A DNA stretch of 64,000 nt from Taudactylus pleione (Eukaryota; Chordata; Amphibia; Anura; Myobatrachidae): positions 868,001 through 932,000 of the forward strand of contig JAUIMM010000570.1 of NCBI GenBank assembly GCA_031769625.1, read 5' to 3'. A program made the translations under genes and the position numbers. Shown here piece after piece: positions 21,500-33,600 of this stretch. How positions within the stretch are numbered: position 1 is the stretch's first letter; the number at the start of each line of letters is the position of its first letter. Under the pieces are notes generated by a model. That model ran no database searches, was not told the origin of the DNA, and was given only the letters and a program-made list of their open reading frames with translations.

Positions 21500-24400
21500 C
21501 ATACTCATTTTTCACACCTTCTAAACGCTCAGGGGTATATATATTGGAGGTCGATTATAATCAATTTTGATCAATTTAAAATCGATGAAAATTGATCAAC
21601 ATTGATATGTTTCTGGTGTTAAATTGCACATTTACTAATACTAAAAAACAAATTTACTAAAACCAAATCAAAAATTGCTTGTTAATAAATGTGTGATTTA
21701 GCCCCAGAAACACAACATCGATGTTGATTGATTTTCATTTATTATAACTGGATCAAAATCGACCTTCAGTATATCCACTAATAGGCTGAGTTATTTTTCT
21801 TAATCTCATTTAAGGAAAAAATGGGGTGAATTTTAGGTGTGTAATTGAATTGTCCAAGTCATTTAACTATAGTAAGAAAAACAGAGTTTGTCTAAACGTA
21901 GCTTTTTTTTTTTTTTTTTTTTTTTAAACACAATTCGTTTTATAGTTGTGAATTAACAAAAAAATAATAATTAGGAAATCGATTTTAAATGAGATCAATT
22001 TAGAAATGCTTAAATATTTTTCCTTTTATTTTCTAATTCATTCTTTCAGGGTACCACGAAGAGTTTTGTCATTGTGATTAGCATACTGTATATTTAGCGG
22101 GATTGATGCATTTTACAACTAGTTTCATTATGGCAGAATAGACTGTTTAACCCGATGACTGTGCTGTTGCTCTTAGGGAGATTTACTGTACACGTGTGTA
22201 TAGATATCAAGGTGGTGGATTTAAGTGTTTTACTTGAATGGTGAAACATACGATTTTATTTTTCTACTCATCTAGGGGCCTATTTACCACAATCCGCATT
22301 TAAAATGCGGTTGCTGTGCGAGTTTAGGAAATATCACATTAATTTATTAAAATTGACATGCAGGGACAGAGCTTGCGAGAAAGATCTGTCCCTGCAAATT
22401 CCCTCCCCACACTTCTCAGGGTATTTTTTTTCATGAGCTGCTGGCTTCTAACTTTTGTTTGGACTGTGATCAGCCTGTGGTCTATCAGACAAACAGGCTG
22501 ATCACAGAAGCCTTCTCCGGGCTCTGCTTTACCTGTCAGCAGGCAGAGAAGGCTGAGCTGGAGAAGGTGAAACGAGGGGGGCAGCGTGCATACAGCCATC
22601 CACAGATAACGTTATTATCGTTTTCACATTTTAGTAAAAAAAAAAAAAAAAGGGATTGATAAATAGTTTCCTAGGAGGTTTCCATATAATAATTCTGTAA
22701 GGTCTGTCCTGTCTCCAACATCATCAACAGCATTTGCAGTGGGAGCTGGGGCCACCTGAACGGGATAAGTACAGGGGTGGGTGGGTTGGTTTGGGGGCAT
22801 ACAGGGCAGGGGACTTGGTGGAGCTGGGGTAAGACTGAGATGCCCCAGCACACACTGGGGCCCTTTACTAGCATTACTATAGTTTTACAACTTTGACACT
22901 AGAGAAGACTGACTTGTTACTTACTAGGCAGCTAAAGTTCTCCATGGAACTAATATCTTGTAGGAACAGTTACTGCCTCCTTCCTCCTTTCCCTAATACT
23001 GGAAAGTAGACATGGTGGCCTCCAGAAATATAGCTGGATATATTACGTTAACCATGTTGCTCAGATACTTCACGTTGCCTACATGACATAAGAGGGACAT
23101 GCATCACTTTTCAACTTACACAGATCGATGTCTTCTGGCTCATATGTGTACCGGTGGTTGGAGTATTTCCCGGGAAGATCTGCTCTGACCACAAGGGAGG
23201 GATCTGTGAGAGACAAACATCATATCATTTATTACTGTATGTAACGTAGACAATGACATTGTTAGTTCATTACACAGGGGATATTGTGATACTTTCTTAT
23301 CGTCCAAATCTGCATTTATAACATATATATATATATATATATATTTATTAGGGGTGAGCGGGTTCGGATTTCTGAAATCCGAACCCCCCCGAGCCCCCCC
23401 GATCCGAGTCCGATCCGAATCAGGCTCGACTTTTCCCGCCTGACTCGGATCTGAAATCGAGGCAAAACGTCATCATCCCGCCTTCCGAGTCTCGCGGGTT
23501 TTGGATCCTATATAAGGTACCCACGTCGGCGCCATTTTCTCACTCGGCTGTGGACAGTGAAGAGGGAGGGTGGGAGTTAGGGCTGTGTAGTGTAGTGTAG
23601 TGTAGTGCTGCTGTTGTCCACTACTTCAAAGTCCATAGGGGCTGGCTGTGTTGTGCTGTGCTGCTGTTGTTAATAGGGGCTGTGTCCACTACTTCAAAGT
23701 CCATAGGGGCTGGCTGGACTGTGTTGTGCAGTCAGTTCTCCATAGGGGCTGTGTCCACTCCAAAGTCCTGTGCAGTGTCCCAGTCCTAAAGGAGTGCTGC
23801 AGTGTTGTCCAGGGGGTGCTCTGTCCATCAGGGGTGCTCCCCCCAAGTGCTAAAAAAATAATATATTTTCTGTGTTTGTGAATTGTGTGCGCAGTAGCCG
23901 CACGTGCATCAACAAAGTAGTGCCAAGCGTGCGCCTGTGTCATAAGTAAAGGGCCGGCTGGCTTGACCGTTAAGGGTGCTGTAACCCCCGAAAGTACACT
24001 CCAGTCCAAACCCAAAAAAAAATTATTTTCTGTGTTTGTGAATTGTGTGCGCAGTAGCCGCACGTGCATCAACAAAGTAGTGCCAAGCGTGCGCCTGTGT
24101 CATAAGTAAAGGGCCAGCTGGCTTGACCGTTTAGGGTGCTGTAACCCCCGAAAGAACACTCCAGTCCAAACCAAAAAAAAAATTATTTTCTGTGTTTGTG
24201 AATTGTGTGCGCAGTAGCCGCACGTGCATCAACAAAGTAGTGCCAAGCGTGCGCCTGTGTCATAAGTAAAGGGCCGGCTGGCTTGACAATTAAAGGGTGC
24301 TGTAACCCCCGAAAGTACACTCCAGTCCAAACCAAAAAAAAAATTATTTTCTGTGTTTGTGAATTGTGTGCGCAGTAGCCGCACGTGCATCAACAAAGTA

Positions 24401-27400
24401 GTGCCAAGAGTGCGCCTGTGTCATAAGGGCCGGCTGGCTTGACCGTTAAAGGGTGCTGTAACCCCCAAAGTACACTCCAGTCCAAACCAAAAAAAAAATT
24501 ATTTTCTGTGTTTAGCCGCACGTATATATCAAATCGATATAACATAAATGGAGGACCAAACTTTCTCCGATAAAAATAAAATAGAGAAAGATCAAGAACC
24601 ACTTCCTCCTAGTGCTGAAGCTGCTGCCACTAGTCATGACATAGACGATAACATGCCATCAACGTCGTCTGCCAAGGCCGATGCCCAATGTCATAGTAGA
24701 GGGCACATACAATCCCAAATGGCAAAGTTCAGGAAAATGACCTTGAAAAAGACATTTAAATCAGCTGAAGAGAAACGTAAACTTGCCAATATGCCATTTA
24801 CGACACGGAGTGGCAAGGAACGGCTAAGGTCGATCCCTAGTATGTTCATGACTAGTGGTTCAGCTTCACATGACGATGGAAGCCCTCCTCCCACTAAAAA
24901 AATCAAAAGAGTTAAGCTGGCAAAAGCACAGCGAAGAACTGTGCTTTCTAAGAAGATATCACAAATCCCCAAGGAGAGTCCAAGTGTGGTGGTGGTTGCG
25001 ATGCCTGACCTTCCCAGCACTGGACGGGAAGAGGTGGCTCTTTCCACCATTTGCACGCCCCCTGCAAGTGCTGAAAGGAGCACCCACAGTCCACTTGCTG
25101 ATATGCAAATTGAAGATGTCACTGTTGAAGTACAACAGGATGAGGATACTGGTGTAGCTGGCGCTGAGGAGGAAGTTGGCGAGGAGGATTCTGATGGTGA
25201 TGTGGTTTGTTTAAATCAGGCTCCGGGGGAGACAGTTGTTGTCCGTGGGATGAAAAAGCCCATCACGGTCATGCCTGGGCAGAAGACCAAACATTCCACC
25301 TCTTTGGTCTGGCAATATTTCTATCCAAATCCGGACAACAACTGTCTTGCCATATGTACCATATGTAAAGGTGAAATAAGTAGGGGTAGGGACGTCAACC
25401 ACCTAGGAACATCCTCCCTTATACGGCACCTGCAGCGCGTTCATAAAAAGTTACTGTCAAGTTCAGAAACTTTGGCTAAGACCGTAAGCAGTCCAGGGAC
25501 ACCTAAATCCCGTTGTCCTGTTGTATCCAAGCGCCTGCAAACCACACCGTCAACTCCCTCCTCGTCAATTTCCTCCTTAGTCAGGATCGGAAGTAGTCCT
25601 GCAGGCCATGTCACTGGCATGACTGACTCTCCTATCCGGGATTCCTCTGGAGGATCCTGCATTGCTACGCCTACTGCTGCCGCTGCTGCTGTTGCTGCTG
25701 CTGGGAGTCGTTCATCATCCCAGAGAGGAAGTAGGAGCACCACTACTTTTACTAAACAATTGACCCTCCAACAGTCCTTAGCGAGGAGGATGAAGTACGA
25801 CAGCAGTCATCCTGAAGCAAAACGTATAACTGAGGCCTTGACTGCTATGTTGGTGTTAGACGTGCGTCCGGTATCCGCCATTAGTGCAGTGGGATTTAGA
25901 CAATTGATGGAGGTAGTGTGTCCCCGGTTCCAAATCCCGTCTAGATTCCACTTCACTAGGCAGGCGATACCGAGACTGTACAGAAACGTCAGAAAAAGTG
26001 TCCTCAGTGTCCTGAAAAATGCCGTTGTACACAATGTCCACTTAACCACGGACATGTGGACAAGTGGAACAGGGCAGACTAAGGACTATATGACTGTGAC
26101 AGCCCACTGGGTAGATGTATCACCTTACGCAGCAACAGCAGCAGCGTCACCAGTAGCAGCATCTCAGAAACGCCAGCTCGTTACAAGGCAGGCTACGCTG
26201 TGTATCACCGGTTTCAGTAAGAGGCACACCGCCGACAACCTCTTAGAGAAACTGAGGGAAATCATCGCCCAGTGGCTTACCCCACTTAGACTCTCCTGGG
26301 GATTTGTGATATCTGACAACGCCACCAATATTGTGCGGGCATTACATCTGGGCAAATTCCAGCACGTCCCATGTTTTGCTCACACAATAAACTTGGTGGT
26401 GCAGAATTTTCTGAAAAGCGACAGGGGCGTGCAGGAGACGCTTTGGGTGGCCCGAAAAATTTCTGGCCACTTTCGCCATTCAGCGACTGCGTGCCGAAGA
26501 CTGGAGCGCCAGCAAACACTCTTGAACCTGCCCCGCCATCACCTGAAGCAAGAGGTTGTGACGCGGTGGAACTCAACCCTCTATATGCTTCAGAGGATGG
26601 AGGAGCAGCAAAAGGCCATACAAGCCTATACATCCACCTATGACATAGGCAAAGGAGGGGGTATGCACCTGACTCAAGCGCAGTGGAGAATGATTTCCGT
26701 GTTGTGCAAGGTTCTCCAGCCCTTCGAACTTGCCACACGTGAAGTCAGTTCAGACACAGCCAGCTTGAGTCAGGTCATTCCCCTCATCAGGCTTTTGCAG
26801 AAGCAGCTGGAGAAAGTGAAGGAGGAGCTAAGACGGAGCGATTCCGCTCGGCATGTGGGACTTGTGGATGAAGCCCTTCATTCGCTTTGCCAGGATTCCA
26901 GGGTGGTCAATCTGTTGAAATCAGACCACTACATTTTGGCCACCGTGCTTGATCCTAGGTTTAAAGCCTATGTGGTGTCTCTCTTTCCGGCCGACACAAG
27001 CCTGCAGAGGTGCAAAGACCTGCTGGTGAACACACTGTCAGCTGAAGCGGAACGTGACACGTCAACGGCTCCTTCTTCATTTTCTCCCGCAACTGGGGCT
27101 GCCAGGAAAAAACTTAGGTATCCTAAGCAACCCGCTGGCGGTGATGCAGGGCAGGCAGGACCAAGTTTGGACATCTGGTCCGGACTGAAGGACCTGGCAA
27201 CAATTTCTGACATGTCTACTGTCACTGCATATGATACTGTCACCATTGACAGAATGGTGGAGGATTACATCGGTGACAGCATCCAAGTAGGCATGTCAGA
27301 CAGTCCATACCTGTACTGGCAGGAAAAAGAGGCAATTTGGAGGCCCCTGTACAAGCTGGCTCTATTTTACCTGAGTTGCCCCCCCTCCAGTGTGTACTCC

Positions 27401-28286
27401 GAAAGAGTGTTTAGTGCAGCCGGGAACCTTGTCAGCGAAAGGCGTAGGAGGTTGCTTCCACAGAATGTGGAGAAGATGATGTTCATCAAAATGAATTATC
27501 AGCTCTTCCAGGGAGACCAGCCTCCAGAAGGTACAGAGGGACCTGTGGTGGTGGATTCAAGTGGGGACGAGTTAATACTTTGTGAGGATGAGGATGTACA
27601 CACTGAAGAGGGTGAGGAATCGGTGGATGAGGAGGATGAGGATGACATCTTGCCTCCGTAGAGCCAGTTTGTGCAGGGACACATTAATTGCCAGCTTGTT
27701 TTGTGGGGGCCCAAACGAACCAATCATTTCAGCCACAGTTGTGTGGCAGACCCTGGCGCTGAAATGATTGATTTGTTAAAGTGTGCATGTCCTGTTTATA
27801 CAACATAAGGGTGGGTGGGAGGGCCCAAGGACAATTCCATCTTGCACTTCTTTTTTTTCTTTGCATTATGTACAGTTTGGGGCCTAGTTTTTCTAACTGC
27901 CATCCTGTCTGCCACTGCAGTGTCACTCCTAGATGGGTCACGTGTTTGTGCCGCCCACTCGTGTCGCTTAGCATAGTCATCCAGCTACCTCGGTGCAACC
28001 TTTTGGACATGAAAACACTATTGTGAGGTGTTCAGAATAGACTGGAAATGAGTGGAAATTAAGGTTATTGAGGTTAATAATAGCATAGGAGCAGAGAAAC
28101 CAACAAATTCTGTGATTTTAGCTGTTTTTATGCTTTTTAAAAAAAAAATACAGATCCAAAACACAAAACCCAGAACCCAAAACACGGAAGGGTGGTTTTG
28201 GCAAAACCAATCCAGATCCAAAACACGAAGAAAGATCCAGATCCAAAACCAAAACACAAAACACGAAAAGTGGCCGGTGCACACCC

Positions 28287-28350
<64 letters not shown>

Positions 28351-30622
28351 AGCAAAAAAACCCCCCACAATTTTGTGTTAACACCAAATTTTACTGGTTA
28401 TTTTATATGGGACACACATGGGTAAAAAAAACAAAAAACCTCTAAATGTGTGTTTTTGTTTTTTCTTCCTCATTTTTAAAAGGTCAGTTTATTCTTCCTC
28501 TCCCTCTCCGATGCCAGCAGCCCGATGTGTGAAAATCCCGACAGCGCAGGTAAGTATACTATCCCTAACCCTCCTTTAGGGGTGCCTAACCCTAACCTCC
28601 CTCCGTTAGTGCCTAACCCCCCCCTCCCCGCACCCTAAACCTCCCGGGGTGGTGCCTAACCCTAACCTCCCCCCCTACTGCCTTAACCTAACACCCCCCT
28701 TCCCCTAGCCTAACCCTAACCTTCCCCGGGGGGGTGCCTAACCCTAAGTCCCCCCGGCGGTCCCTAAACCTAACCCCCCATCCCCAGCTAAGTGTATACT
28801 CACCGCCGGCAGAGAATGATCGGTCCGGCATCCTCTCGGCGTTCCAGCGTCGTTATTCGACGCCTATGTTAAATCCCTTGCCGGGATTACAGTGTCGGGA
28901 TGCGGCCACCGGTCTCCTAACTACATCCCATTTCAATTGCTGCTGTAGGTTTTAAACCATGTCCAGTGGTACACACTAAACAAGTGTATGTAATACATGT
29001 TTAACTCACCCACAAAGACAATCTTGGGAACATATTGGCCGTCAAGAAGCAGGTTCTTATCTGTAGGATCATACTGAAAGACAAACAAATATATTTTAGC
29101 AAACAACATTCTTACAGAACATACTTTAATGCCTAAATTCCCATACAAAAAAATCTGTATATACAGTTCTGAGTTCTGATGTCATCACTTATAATTGGTG
29201 AGTTACAGTATGATGTCATCACGACAGTGTCCATTAGGAAAACGTTAGTATTTGTTATCTTTCATGCGTAAGGCGCTACAAACTGTCATTTGCACCATAC
29301 GTAGGGGGTGAACTGAGAACACATATAACAGTATTAAACAATGCAGACAGCAATGAAGAATACATACAGTAATCACATAATAACTGTGTTAGGAATGAAA
29401 ACACAAAGGATGACGGCCCTGCTTGTGACAGGTTACACCCTAGAGGAGGGATGGGGAACCTCAGGCCCGGGGGCCGTATAAGGCCCCCAGAATCAGTTGT
29501 TCAGGCCCTCAGAGCTTTATTCTGCTAGCCTCACTTTGCTAGCAGGGTGCCTAGAATGGCACCATGCAGCCAGAATCTATGCAGCAATGCCACCTGGAGC
29601 ATCCTTAGGAATCTTCAGATGGTCACACCGCTGACCTTACAGCTTCCCGGAGCATCCTCCAGGGCCACAATCACCGGGGATTGTGGCCCTGCCTCCGAGT
29701 GATGTCACACGGAGGGGTCGTGGCCTGCACCGGCCCCGTGAATAATATTTTATAAATCAAAACGGCCCTTTGCAGAAAAAAAGTTCCCCACCCCTGCCCT
29801 AGAGGGAAAGGACAGACAAAAATAGGGTGACACTAACGGGCATATTAACTAAAGGTCAATTTTAAACCATTTTGATCACTTTAAGGGCCCGATTCAGACC
29901 CACTCGCTAGGAGGCGTTCGCACGCAGCCAGCCAATGTTTGCATTCTGCGCATGCGTATGCAGTGCACGAACCAGTCCATGCGATCGCGAAACGATCGGC
30001 ACTTAAGCAAAGTCAACAAGCAGTTTGTGGGTGGCAACAGGGGTTGGTCGATGGAAACGGGGGAGTGGTGGTGCAAAAGCAGGCGTGTCTGAGAGTCTTA
30101 ATGGCATTTCAGGGGCATGCATAATTATTACAGAGCGTCATAGTACAGGTCACTTGGTTGAATTTTGCACTGCAGCACTTGCAGTACTTGCGGTAGGGTA
30201 TGGTTAACCACAGTTCGCATCCGATGGTACTCGATGTTACCGATGGCTGCATACACTTCCTGGAGATGACTGCATAAGTGGGTGTCCTAAGACAGGCTAG
30301 TGGGCGTCTGCATACACACCGCAAAGGCACACCAAGAAATAGTGGGCGGGCTAATGCCTTGCTGTGCGATCACGGGATTTGCATAGCGAGCAGGTCAGAA
30401 TCGAGCCCTAAAATCAAAAAAGTTGGAAAGCGAAATGCACTCGGCAGGGACCAGGAAGTGACCAGGTCTGATCTGGTAAAGGAGAAATCGGAGGCCAGGA
30501 GGAATCGGTACTATTAGGGTTCCGGGGATCGGCAATCTGGTGAATATCTGAATTTGGAAACACAGATGTAAGTGTTTGCTACTATTAAAGTAGTGTTGTG
30601 TTTTTATTATATTATATGATAT

Positions 30623-30681
<59 letters not shown>

Positions 30682-33600
30682 TCAAAGTGAGCCTTAAAAT
30701 AATAATATTATTACAGTTAGACAAATGTATATTTTTCGTTTGATATATGGTAGAAGTGGTTTGTGCCCATGAGGACACTTTCCCTTTAAACGTTACAAGG
30801 ACACCAGCTCATCATATCTCCCTTATTTCCCACAATGTCATGGTCTAATAGTCACCCCTGGGCCTAATACATTCTCACAGTCCACCTGGTGGAACAAAGA
30901 GCTGCTGAAATCGTTTTAGGCAGGAGTGAGCCTGATGCTTATCTGTGGACGTATTACATGCCTGGGAAGGATTGCCGCTTGCCCATTGTGTGTTACAATA
31001 TGATCCGTGTACAAAGAACATTCTGTTAGTGGCAAAGGATTAAGCCCGACTTTTATTAAAGTCTCATAATTCACGTCTTTCTACGGAGCGTGGAATACGG
31101 TTGCCCTTTTTGAAAACCATGGAATGGCCTTAAAACTGAGCAACTCGCTGTTTCTTACATTAATAATCTCTATGAACAAAATTATATCTCCTTTCATAGC
31201 TATCTCTTTTCCCTCTTTTTCAAAACCTTCTGCGTCTTTCCCATCCAAACGGATTTCTTATGTTTTGGCAATAGGTGTCCACTTTTTCTTGCATTTGGGT
31301 GAAAAGTTTGGCAAAATGTATTATTCTATTCATTGCCACTGGTTTTTATTGCTTAATCAGCATTATTTCTGTGGGTTTGTCATAAGAATTCAAACAGATT
31401 TTTTTTTTCTTAAAGCAAATATGCTATGTATTGCCTTTAAAAAATGCTGCTTTATATCACAGTAAAACCAACAAAAAAATAATGTAGAAATAAATACTAA
31501 ATAAACCCCTGAGTTGTAGAAATAAATACTAAATAAACCCCTGAATTGTAGAAATAAATACTAAATAAACCCCTGAATTGTAGAAATAAATACTAAATAA
31601 ACCCCTGAATTGTAGAAATAAATACTAAATAAACCCCTGAGTTGTAGAAATAAATACTAAATAAAACCCTGAGTTGTAGAAATAAATACAAAATAAATCC
31701 CTGAATTGTAGAAATAAATACAAAATAAACCCCTGAGTTGTAGAAATAAATACTAAATAAAAGCCTGAGTTGTAGAAATAAATACAAAATAAATCCCTGA
31801 ATTGTAGAAATAAATACAAAATAAATCCCTGAATTGTAGAAATAATTACAAAATAAATCCCTGAATTGTAGAAATAAATACAAAATAAACCCCTGAGTTG
31901 TAGAAATAAATACAAAATAAACCACTGAATTGTAGAAATAAATAAACATAAACCCGAGTTGTAGAAATAAATAAAAAATAAAATCCTGACTGAGTTTTTT
32001 CTGCTATATGAATGAAAGCACTGACCCTGTCAGTGCCCCTGTGCGCTATTGAGTGAGCAAATATAGGGGCAAATCTGTGTTGACTTCCAAATGAACTCGC
32101 ATTCGGTGAATCGACAGATCTCTCCAAACGTTTTATTACTTTAGGGAGTCTGTCTTTATAGGGCTTCATATGATGAGAGGAAAATCTTATTATGCACTGA
32201 GGTGCCCCAATAAGGGTGATAAAGTCTGCCTGTAGGAGGAAATTCTGTGTGGGTCAAGCACTGGCTCGTGTCGGGCTGCTAAAACCAAGTGGCTAAAGTA
32301 CTGGGGCAAAGCGTTGCCCTGTACAGCAATATACGGCCCCCAGGTGCTGTACTGGCCGCCCAATGATACTTACAATGACATTGAGGAGAATAAAGTGTTC
32401 AGCTAATTTCTGTATTCCTTTGTGTTCAGAGAATGCTTTCTTCAGGGCTGCAAAAATATATAATATGGTTAAATTATCATATTCAATATATAATCTTAGG
32501 GAATGATTGTACGTCTGTTTACGAAGCACTGTTACAGGTTTGTCGCATACGATATTTGGGGCCTATTCATCATCACTAATGGGCCCTTTTTGCATGTTTT
32601 ATGTAAGGGGAAGGAGTTCCGGGGATGCGAAGAGGTGTTTGAGCTTCACAATGCCGATAATCTCGGCATTGTGTAGCAGGGCAGGGCCAAAGTGACACGA
32701 TCCCACTCCGCCCCCATTGCTGGGTAAAATCCCCGGTCGTGCCCCCCTATGCCGCACCACGCCCCCCCTTCTTGGCCGACCTGGCTGCCCCCTCCTGGAG
32801 GGGGCTGCCAGACTGTCGGCAAGCATGCCTTGTATATAGACAAATACATGTCCTGTTGGCACATTAGAGTAATTACTGATTATGTAAGACTTAAGCTGGC
32901 CACATACTAGACCAACTTACATCCAAACAGCCAACTTGTTGATTGGTTGGAATGAAAATCTGGTAAGGAATGGGAGTAAATGATGATCAGCAATTTGCTC
33001 CTAAATGCCAGAAAACAGATGATAATGGTCATCAGACATGTTTGTTTAATGTTTGATCTAAACCATTTGTTCAAACAACAGTTTTTGTCAATTTTCCAGC
33101 ATTTAGGAGCAAATTGCTGATTGTCATTTGCTTCCATACCTTACCAGATTTTCATTCCAACCGATCAACTAGTTGGCTGGTTGGACAGATAATCTTTAGA
33201 TGTGTGGCCAGCTTTACAGTAATTATATTGATTTGTAGACACTGCAGAGGTCAATACTTTGCAGTGCAGAATCCTCTTTGGTGGATGCACCTCGATGTTT
33301 GCAGGGGAGTCTAAAATCCCACCCAAGTGCTTAGAGCAGGGTAGCACCCTTAGTGAATGGGAAGTTTGCACCAGCTGATGGAAGGATTTGGGTGGAGTGA
33401 GGTACATAGTCCTTCACTACGCGGGGAGTAGGCACACTGGCGTCCATAATATTGTCAATCAATACAAAAACTGAGATTACATTGTGCAGAGTGAGATTAC
33501 TGAAATTAGATAGGCTGGTAGGGAGGTAGTCTTGGGGACTCTAAGGGGTATATACTAAACAACAGGTTTTCAAACCATCAGTAATCGTCAGCTTTGACCT

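Larger units (their letters stand above)
23349..28289 (+). mobile_element. apparently intact hAT transposon in AGR2 intron 6
   Basis: Ends TAGGGGTGAGC and (inverse) TAGGGGTGTGC. Flanks ATATTTAT (23341-23348) and ATATATAT (28290-28297) match at 7 of 8 positions within a TA microsatellite. Order: left hairpin GGTTCGGATTTC/GAAATCCGAACC at 23360-23386, subterminal GATCCGA words, a leader with a 160-bp tandem array, one uninterrupted transposase ORF, a 600-bp 3' region, then right-end GATCCAAAAC repeats. A full-length autonomous structure; the copy at 9937-15024 is a decayed relative. Confidence 0.93.

Noticed and set aside
23868..24520. CRISPR-like array
   Set aside because: Units are directly tandem, 160 bp long, without unique spacers, and lie in a transposon leader in a eukaryote.
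26286..26738. 150-aa minus-strand ORF
   Set aside because: Shadow of the transposase reading frame.
24548..27661. A domesticated host ZBED gene
   Set aside because: Terminal repeats, subterminal words and a 7/8 target duplication surround it, so it is an ordinary transposon gene.
28560..28790. True interstitial telomere
   Set aside because: Units are degenerate, mixed with non-telomeric words, and lie in a dispersed MITE.
31593..31949. 118-aa periodic ORF resembling a membrane protein
   Set aside because: Repeat translation of the 32-bp minisatellite on the minus strand.
32558..32720. Another MITE beginning GGGGCCTATTCATCATC
   Set aside because: No inverted partner end found.
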